Shown here: positions 6,444 to 11,298 of the stretch, in pieces
How positions within the stretch are numbered: position 1 is the stretch's first letter
Layout of the letters: every line of letters begins with the position of its first letter
DNA from: an uncultured Veillonellaceae bacterium
GTDB lineage: Bacteria; Bacillota; Negativicutes; Veillonellales; Dialisteraceae
Length of the DNA: 11,298 nucleotides
Reading direction: 5' to 3'
NCBI GenBank assembly: GCA_958439155.1
Contig: CAUBUJ010000048.1
Span: forward strand, 1 to 11,298
Notes under the pieces: generated by a model
What the model saw: only the letters and a program-made list of their open reading frames with translations
Told to the model about the DNA's origin: nothing
The model's database searches: none
Translations under genes and position numbers: made by a program

Positions 6444-7052
6444 ATGGAAGTGACACTTGCGCATCCTGAATGGATTACCCTGACCATTGACGGGAAGCCC
6501 CATTACGGGTATGACCAGGAATGGTATCCCGAGCGCTGGCAGAAGCTGGCCGGCTGCGGGCCGACGACGGCGTCGGTGATGATGGCTTACTGGGAAGCGA
6601 AGTGGGAAGGGCGGATCATCGCGACCCAGGGGCAGGCGGAAGAGAAAATGCTCGCTCTCTGGCCGTATGCCACGCCCCGTATGCACGGCCTCTACAAGAC
6701 GAGATGGCTCCGGGAAGGGGTGGAGCAGTACCTCCGGGATCATGACCTGCCGGGCCGGGCGGAAATGATCTCGGTGGCGCCGATCCGTCCCTTCCGGCCG
6801 AGCCTTGCCGCGCTGACGGCGTTTATCGGCGAGGGCCTTGGCGGGGACTGCCCGGTGGGATTTCTCAATCTCCACAACGGCGGGATCGAGAGCCTTTACA
6901 ACTGGCACTGGATGCCTTTTGTGAAGCTTGCGGAAACGGAAGAGGGCTGGCAGGGAACAGTCATGGATGAAGGAAAGGAAATTGATTTTCCTCTCCATGT
7001 ATGGCTGAAGAAGTCCAAATTCGGCGGCGGTTTCGTCCGGGTGGTCAAGTAG
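6444..7052 (+). CDS. C39-like cysteine peptidase-fold protein, function unknown
   Basis: A 202-residue protein without signal peptide or membrane segment. Residues 36-44 read AGCGPTTAS, the Cys-helix signature of the papain-like/C39-like fold, with Cys38 as candidate nucleophile. NWHWMPFVKL (His155) fits the catalytic His strand, and Asp175 or Asp181 could be the third residue. The CPVGFLNLHNG segment (136-146) before the His strand is also shared, in my recollection, by uncharacterised proteins of clostridia and Negativicutes. It starts 3 bases after the tcdA stop with GAGGGG upstream, so it is very likely co-transcribed and coupled. The substrate is unknown, and it may be a non-peptidase member of the fold. 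I am sure of the gene and moderately sure of the fold. Confidence 0.75.
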   Translation: MEVTLAHPEWITLTIDGKPHYGYDQEWYPERWQKLAGCGPTTASVMMAYWEAKWEGRIIATQGQAEEKMLALWPYATPRMHGLYKTRWLREGVEQYLRDHDLPGRAEMISVAPIRPFRPSLAALTAFIGEGLGGDCPVGFLNLHNGGIESLYNWHWMPFVKLAETEEGWQGTVMDEGKEIDFPLHVWLKKSKFGGGFVRVVK

Positions 7053-7100
7053 GAGGCCGGCAAGGGGCTTCCTTCGTCTGCGGCGGGGATTTTTGCGGCC

Positions 7101-7129
7101 TTGACGCTCCATGGGGCAGTCTTTATAAT
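7101..7129 (+). promoter_or_regulatory. Promoter of tRNA-Leu
   Basis: TTGACG at 7101-7106, a 17-base spacer, then a perfect TATAAT at 7124-7129. This is the closest match to a housekeeping sigma consensus in the window, as is usual for stable RNA genes. Transcription would begin about 18 bases before the mature tRNA 5' end. Confidence 0.85.
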
Positions 7130-7153
7130 AAATAAGATGCTTTTGCATCCTAT

Positions 7154-7238
7154 GCGAGCGTGGCGGAATTGGCAGACGCGTTAGATTTAGGCTCTAATAC
7201 CGCAGGGTGTGGGGGTTCAAGTCCCCCCGTTCGCACCA
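7154..7238 (+). tRNA. tRNA-Leu, anticodon UAG
   Basis: The 85-nt gene starts GCGAGCG, pairing with CGTTCGC (one G-U pair), and includes the encoded CCA at 7236-7238. The anticodon stem TTAGA / TCTAA encloses the loop TTTAGGC, giving anticodon TAG, which decodes CUA and other CUN codons. A long variable arm (about 7198-7210) marks a class II tRNA, as expected for leucine. The T arm is GGGGG-TTCAAGT-CCCCC. It has its own promoter and terminator and stands alone between the tyrS operon and pyc. Confidence 0.95.
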
Positions 7239-7250
7239 TAATTTGATAAC

Positions 7251-7308
7251 CGCTGCAGGACGCAGCCGTTTTTCCAGGATTTCTCCCGGGAGGCGGCTGC
7301 GTTTTCTT
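7251..7308 (+). terminator. Terminator after tRNA-Leu
   Basis: ACGCAGCCG (7260-7268) pairs with CGGCTGCGT (7294-7302), followed by TTTTCTT. Inside the left part, GCTGC (7252-7256) can instead pair with GCAGC (7262-7266), followed by five T residues. The two hairpins share bases, so only one can form at a time. Confidence 0.7.
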
Positions 7309-7359
7309 ATGCCGCGGGACGGAATTATTCTCGCGGGAAAAGTGTACGCCTTTATCCTA

Positions 7360-7388
7360 TTGAATTTGTTCACCTATACAAGTAAAAT
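7360..7388 (+). promoter_or_regulatory. Promoter of pyruvate carboxylase
   Basis: TTGAAT at 7360-7365, a 17-base spacer, then TAAAAT at 7383-7388. The leader of about 95 nt can form a 6-bp GGGGAA / TTCCCC stem around a purine-rich 20-base loop (7410-7441). It ends in AGGAGG at 7479-7484, 5 bases before the ATG. No recognised regulatory element is seen. Confidence 0.55.
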
Positions 7389-7489
7389 AGATGTGTATAA
7401 CTTTAAACAGGGGAAACGATAAGAAAAGAGAAAGATTCCCCATGTCCTTTCCTTATAACATATGACGAAGAGAGAATCAGGAGGAACTT

Positions 7490-10400
7490 ATGAAAAAAAT
7501 TCGTAAGGTACTGGTAGCGAACCGGGGAGAAATCGCGATCCGCGTATTCCGCGCGTGCAGCGAGCTCGGCATCCGCACAGTGGCCATTTATTCGAAGGAA
7601 GATATTCTGTCCCTTCACAGGAACCGCGCCGATGAGGCCTACCTCGTAGGGGCCGGCAAGAAACCGGTCGACGCGTACCTCGATATGGATGACATCATCC
7701 GCATCGCCAAGGAACATGACGTGGACGCGATCCATCCGGGCTATGGCTTCCTCGCCGAAAATGCGGAATTCGCCCGTCGCTGCGAAGCGGCAGGTCTCAT
7801 TTTCATCGGACCGCGGGTGGAACATCTGGTGATGTTCGGCGACAAGGTGAATGCCCGCATCCAGGCGGAAAAGGCGGATATTCCCATGATCCCCGGCACG
7901 AAAGGCGCTGTGAAGAGCTTTGACGAAGTGAAGGAATTCGTCAAGACCCATGGCCTTCCGATCATGATCAAAGCGGTCAACGGCGGCGGCGGCCGGGGCA
8001 TGCGGAATGTGGACCGCATGGAAGATCTGGAAGAAGCGTACAACCGGGCCAAGTCGGAAGCGAAGATGGCTTTCGGCGATGACGAAGTGTACGTGGAAAA
8101 ATGCGTGATGAATCCGAAACACATCGAAGTGCAGATCATGGGCGATACCCAGGGGCATATTGTGCACCTTTTCGAACGTGACTGCTCTATCCAGCGCCGT
8201 CACCAGAAAGTCATCGAAATGGCGCCGGCCTGGTCGCTGCCGGTGAAGATCCGCCAGGAAATCTGCGATGCCGCGGTCAAGCTCATGAAGAACGTAAACT
8301 ATGTGAACGCCGGCACCTGCGAATTCCTCGTCGACCAGGATGAAAAGCATTTCTACTTCATCGAAGTCAATCCCCGTGTACAGGTAGAACATACCGTAAC
8401 GGAACTGATTACCGATATTGATATCGTAAAGAGCCAGATCCTCATCGCCGAAGGCTATTCCCTGGAATCGCCGGAAGTGGGCATCGGAACGCAGAAGGAC
8501 ATCTCCTACCATGGCATGGCCATCCAGTGCCGCATCACCACAGAAGATCCGCAGAACCATTTCATGCCGGATACGGGCAAAATTATCGCCTACCGCAGCG
8601 GCGGTGGCCCGGGGATCCGTCTCGACGCAGGCACGGCTTACACCGGTGCTGTCATTACGCCGTACTATGATTCCCTTCTGGTGAAGGTCACCGCTTATGC
8701 TCACCGGCCCATCGACGCGATCCGCCGGATGCTGCGGTGCCTCAATGAATTCCGCATCAGCGGCGTGAAGACCAATACCTACTTCCTCCAGAATATGCTG
8801 GAAACGAAGGATTTCCAGGAAGGCCTCTGCGATGTGAATTACATCGACCGTCATCCGGAACTCCTGGTGGATCCCAATGAAGTAAGCGACCGCGGTACGA
8901 AACTCCTGGACTACATCGCCGACATCACCATCAACGGTTATGCCGGTGCCGGTGCCCAGGCCAAGCCGGACTTTGCGCCGCTGCCCGTGCTGGACGCGTC
9001 CAAAGAAGAGGCACCGAAAGGGACCAAGCAGCTCCTCGATGAAATGGGACCGGAAAAATTTGCCAAGTGGATCCAGGACCAGAAAGAAGTCCTCTTCATG
9101 GACACCACTTACCGCGATGCCCACCAGTCGCTCCTCGCGACCCGTGTGCGCACCCATGACATTATGAATGCCATCCACTATACGGCGGTGCACCTGCCGC
9201 AGCTCTTCGCTTTCGAAAACTGGGGCGGCGCGACCTTCGATGTGGCATACCGTTTCCTTGACGAATCCCCGTGGAAGCGTCTCCGCGCCATGCGGGAAGC
9301 GGCTCCGAACATTCTCTTCCAGATGCTCACCCGCGGCGCCAACACCGTAGGCTATACGAACTATGGGGAAAATGTGGTGCGCCACTTCATCCAGCGGGCA
9401 GCAGCCAACGGCGTCGACGTATTCCGTATTTTCGACTGCCTGAACCAGCTTGACCATATGACCGTCACCATTGACGAAGTGAGAAAGACCGGCAGGATCG
9501 CTGAAACCGCCCTGTGCTATACCGGGGATATCCTCGATCCGAACCGTCAGAAATATTCCCTCAAGTACTACACCGACCTGGCAAAGGAAATGGAAAAAGC
9601 CGGCGCCAATATCATCGCCATTAAAGATATGGCAGGCCTCTTGAAGCCGGAAGCGGCGTATGCCCTCATTTCCGCCTTGAAAGACGCGGTGGATCTGCCC
9701 ATTCACCTTCACAGCCACGAAGGGGGCGGCTGCATGATTTACAGCTACGCCAAAGCGGTGGAAGCAGGCGTGGACATCGTAGACGTGGCGACAAGCGCCC
9801 TCTCGTCCGGCACGAGCCAGCCCTCCATGCAGTCCATGTACTTCGCCCTCCAGAACAATCCGCGCCAGCCGAAACTGGACGTGGACGCGCTCGACGCGAT
9901 CGACCGCTACTGGGAACGGGTACGGCCTTACTACGCCGGTGTCGACGCGAAGATGACCTGCCCCAATACGACACTCTTCCAGCATGAAATGCCTGGCGGA
10001 CAGTACTCGAACCTGCGCCAGCAGGCAACGGCTGTAGGCCTTGGCGAACAGTGGCCGGAAGTATGCCGCATGTACGCGAAGGTCAATATGATGTTCGGCG
10101 ACATCATCAAAGTCACCCCGTCGTCCAAAGTGGTGGGCGATATGGCCCTCTTCATGGTGCAGAACCATCTCACCGAAGCAGACATCTACGCCAAGGGCGA
10201 CACCCTCGATTTCCCCCAGTCCGTGGTAGACTTCTTCGACGGCAAGCTCGGCACCCCTTACGGCGGCTTCCCGGAAAAACTGCAGAAGATCATCCTCCGC
10301 GGCCGGGCGCCGCATCTCGAATCCAAGCCGGCTGACGTGGACTTCGAAGCGGTGAAGAAGGAAATGGAAGAAAAGCACATGCACGTCACCGACCAGTCCC

Positions 10401-10918
10401 TGTCTTCCTACCTGATCTACCCGAAGGTATACAGCGACTACCAGGAACGGCACAAGAAATACGGCGACCTTTCCATCCTCGATACGCCCACTTTCTTCTT
10501 CGGCATGAAGCCGGGAGAAGAGATCCGGGTCAACATGGAACAGGGCAAGATGCTCCTCATCCGCATGGATGATCTCACAAAGCCTGATCTCAACGGAGAC
10601 CGCCTCGTACGGTTTGAACTGAACGGTATGCCCCGGGAAATCAAAGTTCATGACAAGCATGTAGCTACCGCCAATATTGAAGTTCGCAAAGCGGACAAAG
10701 ACATCGTCGGCGAAGTAGGGGCGACCCTCTCCGGCTCGGTAGTGAAAGTACTCGTGGAAAAAGGCGCGCATGTCAAGAAAGGCGACCCAGTCCTGGTGAC
10801 AGAAGCGATGAAGATGGAAACCACCATCACCGCGCCGAGAGACGGCATCGTCAGTGAAATCGTAGTGAAAGCGGGAACACGGATCTCCTCGGGAGACCTG
10901 CTTCTCGTGATCGAATAA
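7490..10918 (+). CDS. pyc: Pyruvate carboxylase
   Basis: Biotin-dependent cytoplasmic enzyme that makes oxaloacetate from pyruvate, bicarbonate and ATP; in a fermenter it feeds C4 acids and biosynthesis. The 1142 residues match the full single-chain form (usually about 1150). Biotin carboxylase (1-450) starts KVLVANRGEIAIR, has GGGGRGM at 165-171 and EVNPRVQVEHT at 292-302. Carboxyltransferase (about 530-800) has RDAHQS at 542-547 and R615. By comparison with the Rhizobium etli enzyme, the metal ligands are Asp543, the carbamylated Lys712 in IKDMAG, His741 and His743, and the catalytic Thr is Thr876 in KVTPSSKV. The C-terminal biotinyl domain has EAMKMET with biotinyl Lys1108. The residues after the histidines read EGGGC where the family normally has DTSG. 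The gene has no TTA, CTA or TCA codon. It is monocistronic, with its own promoter and terminator. Confidence 0.96.
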   Translation: MKKIRKVLVANRGEIAIRVFRACSELGIRTVAIYSKEDILSLHRNRADEAYLVGAGKKPVDAYLDMDDIIRIAKEHDVDAIHPGYGFLAENAEFARRCEAAGLIFIGPRVEHLVMFGDKVNARIQAEKADIPMIPGTKGAVKSFDEVKEFVKTHGLPIMIKAVNGGGGRGMRNVDRMEDLEEAYNRAKSEAKMAFGDDEVYVEKCVMNPKHIEVQIMGDTQGHIVHLFERDCSIQRRHQKVIEMAPAWSLPVKIRQEICDAAVKLMKNVNYVNAGTCEFLVDQDEKHFYFIEVNPRVQVEHTVTELITDIDIVKSQILIAEGYSLESPEVGIGTQKDISYHGMAIQCRITTEDPQNHFMPDTGKIIAYRSGGGPGIRLDAGTAYTGAVITPYYDSLLVKVTAYAHRPIDAIRRMLRCLNEFRISGVKTNTYFLQNMLETKDFQEGLCDVNYIDRHPELLVDPNEVSDRGTKLLDYIADITINGYAGAGAQAKPDFAPLPVLDASKEEAPKGTKQLLDEMGPEKFAKWIQDQKEVLFMDTTYRDAHQSLLATRVRTHDIMNAIHYTAVHLPQLFAFENWGGATFDVAYRFLDESPWKRLRAMREAAPNILFQMLTRGANTVGYTNYGENVVRHFIQRAAANGVDVFRIFDCLNQLDHMTVTIDEVRKTGRIAETALCYTGDILDPNRQKYSLKYYTDLAKEMEKAGANIIAIKDMAGLLKPEAAYALISALKDAVDLPIHLHSHEGGGCMIYSYAKAVEAGVDIVDVATSALSSGTSQPSMQSMYFALQNNPRQPKLDVDALDAIDRYWERVRPYYAGVDAKMTCPNTTLFQHEMPGGQYSNLRQQATAVGLGEQWPEVCRMYAKVNMMFGDIIKVTPSSKVVGDMALFMVQNHLTEADIYAKGDTLDFPQSVVDFFDGKLGTPYGGFPEKLQKIILRGRAPHLESKPADVDFEAVKKEMEEKHMHVTDQSLSSYLIYPKVYSDYQERHKKYGDLSILDTPTFFFGMKPGEEIRVNMEQGKMLLIRMDDLTKPDLNGDRLVRFELNGMPREIKVHDKHVATANIEVRKADKDIVGEVGATLSGSVVKVLVEKGAHVKKGDPVLVTEAMKMETTITAPRDGIVSEIVVKAGTRISSGDLLLVIE

Positions 10919-10928
10919 TCCCATACAG

Positions 10929-10959
10929 AAAAAGCTCCGCTTCGCGGCGGGGCTTTTTT
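10929..10959 (+). terminator. Intrinsic terminator after pyc
   Basis: AAAAAGCTCCGC pairs with GCGGGGCTTTTTT around a TTCGCG loop, 10 bases after the pyc stop codon. The A and T runs on the two sides make it potentially effective in both directions. Confidence 0.85.
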
Positions 10960-11011
10960 GTGTGGAGGGAAGGGAAAGCGCAAAGTTGAGAGTTTAGAGC
11001 CTCCGAGGGGT

Positions 11012-11053
11012 GGTGCCGCCTGCGGCGGGACTCTTTGGTAGTCTTCAAGCGCC
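11012..11053. repeat. 42-bp direct repeat, left copy
   Basis: Identical over 42 bases to 11154-11195, same orientation, offset 142. It starts GGTGCCGCCTGCGGCGGGAC, which can form CCGCC-TGC-GGCGG, and ends TCTTCAAGCGCC. Weaker similarity continues downstream (GGCT, then ATTTG). No coding potential is recognised, and the surrounding 10960-11298 holds no gene. Confidence 0.9.
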
Positions 11054-11153
11054 GAATGGGCTGGAGTGATTTGCCTCATGGCTGCGGATTGCGGATGGTG
11101 CAGCATGTGCGGCGGGGTCTGAAGTCTGAGGTCAAAGGTCTGAAGAGGGAAGA

Positions 11154-11195
11154 GGTGCCGCCTGCGGCGGGACTCTTTGGTAGTCTTCAAGCGCC
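11154..11195. repeat. 42-bp direct repeat, right copy
   Basis: Second exact copy of 11012-11053. Between the copies lies GTCTGAAGTCTGAGG (from 11118), whose reverse complement resembles the AGACTTCAGACTTC heptads at the left end of the window. Confidence 0.9.
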
Positions 11196-11246
11196 AGACT
11201 GGCTTCTCTCATTTGTCCCGTATTTGGAATGGGAGTCCATTAGCAT

Positions 11247-11288
11247 TCCACCCGTTTCTTTTTGTCCAAACAAAAAGAAACGGGTGGA
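11247..11288. repeat. Perfect inverted repeat, 19-bp arms
   Basis: TCCACCCGTTTCTTTTTGT (11247-11265) is the exact reverse complement of 11270-11288, with a 4-base CCAA loop. It is not followed by a T-run on either strand, so it is not an ordinary terminator. It may be a dispersed palindromic element or the end of a mobile unit cut by the window edge. Confidence 0.85.
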
Positions 11289-11298
11289 GCCCAAAGAA

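Noticed and set aside
7053..7100. Terminator after the C39-like gene
   Set aside because: Only short imperfect stems are possible (AAGG/CCTT, GCCG/CGGC) and the T-run does not follow a solid stem.
7391..7465. Short leader peptide of about 24 codons before pyc
   Set aside because: Its ATG would lie at or before the expected transcription start, and it has no ribosome binding site.
7403..10924. Open reading frame of about 1173 codons antisense to pyc
   Set aside because: It is in exact codon register with pyc and is open only because pyc avoids TTA, CTA and TCA. Its predicted protein is His/Phe/Arg-rich with no family resemblance, and pyc on the other strand is unambiguous.

Overview
The window reads as chromosomal DNA of a low-redundancy, fairly GC-rich bacterium of the Bacillota. 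The support is strong AGGAGG-type ribosome binding sites, a tRNA with an encoded CCA, compact intrinsic terminators with U-tracts, and an anaplerotic single-chain pyruvate carboxylase. My best guess is a Negativicutes anaerobe (Veillonellaceae/Selenomonadaceae-like), but nothing in the sequence fixes the genus.

Layout. Positions 1-424 hold no gene: this is an intergenic repeat field with a 66-bp direct repeat, a 21-bp unit present three times, and AGACTTC-like stretches. Two minus-strand genes follow, a DgkB/YegS-type lipid kinase (450-1538) and a RarD-type EamA transporter (1626-2498). Divergent from rarD is a solitary lipoprotein, the substrate-binding part of a polar amino acid ABC transporter (2749-3600). 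The shared intergenic region carries two copies of a GTATAGTACA motif facing outward. Positions 3601-4081 are non-coding with two good terminators. The stretch between the terminators is GC-rich, foldable and unassigned.

A likely operon then runs tyrS (4082-5335), gloA (5377-5745), tcdA (5742-6440) and a small C39-like cysteine peptidase-fold protein (6444-7052). An extended -10 promoter lies in front of it. A tRNA-Leu(UAG) with its own near-consensus promoter and terminator follows, then a complete pyruvate carboxylase (7490-10918) with a plausible promoter, a 100-nt leader and a terminator. The right end (10960-11298) is again a gene-free repeat field: a 42-bp direct repeat, sequence related to the left-end repeats in the opposite orientation, and a perfect 19-bp-arm palindrome at the window edge.

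Functionally the core is housekeeping: tyrosyl-tRNA charging, ct6A tRNA modification, methylglyoxal detoxification, a leucine tRNA, and the pyruvate-to-oxaloacetate entry to C4 acids. I see no defence system, CRISPR array or clear mobile-element gene. The parts worth a second look are the repeat fields at both ends, the foldable unit before tyrS, the mirrored motif between rarD and the binding-protein gene, the unusual loop after the metal-binding histidines of pyruvate carboxylase, and the uncharacterised C39-like protein.
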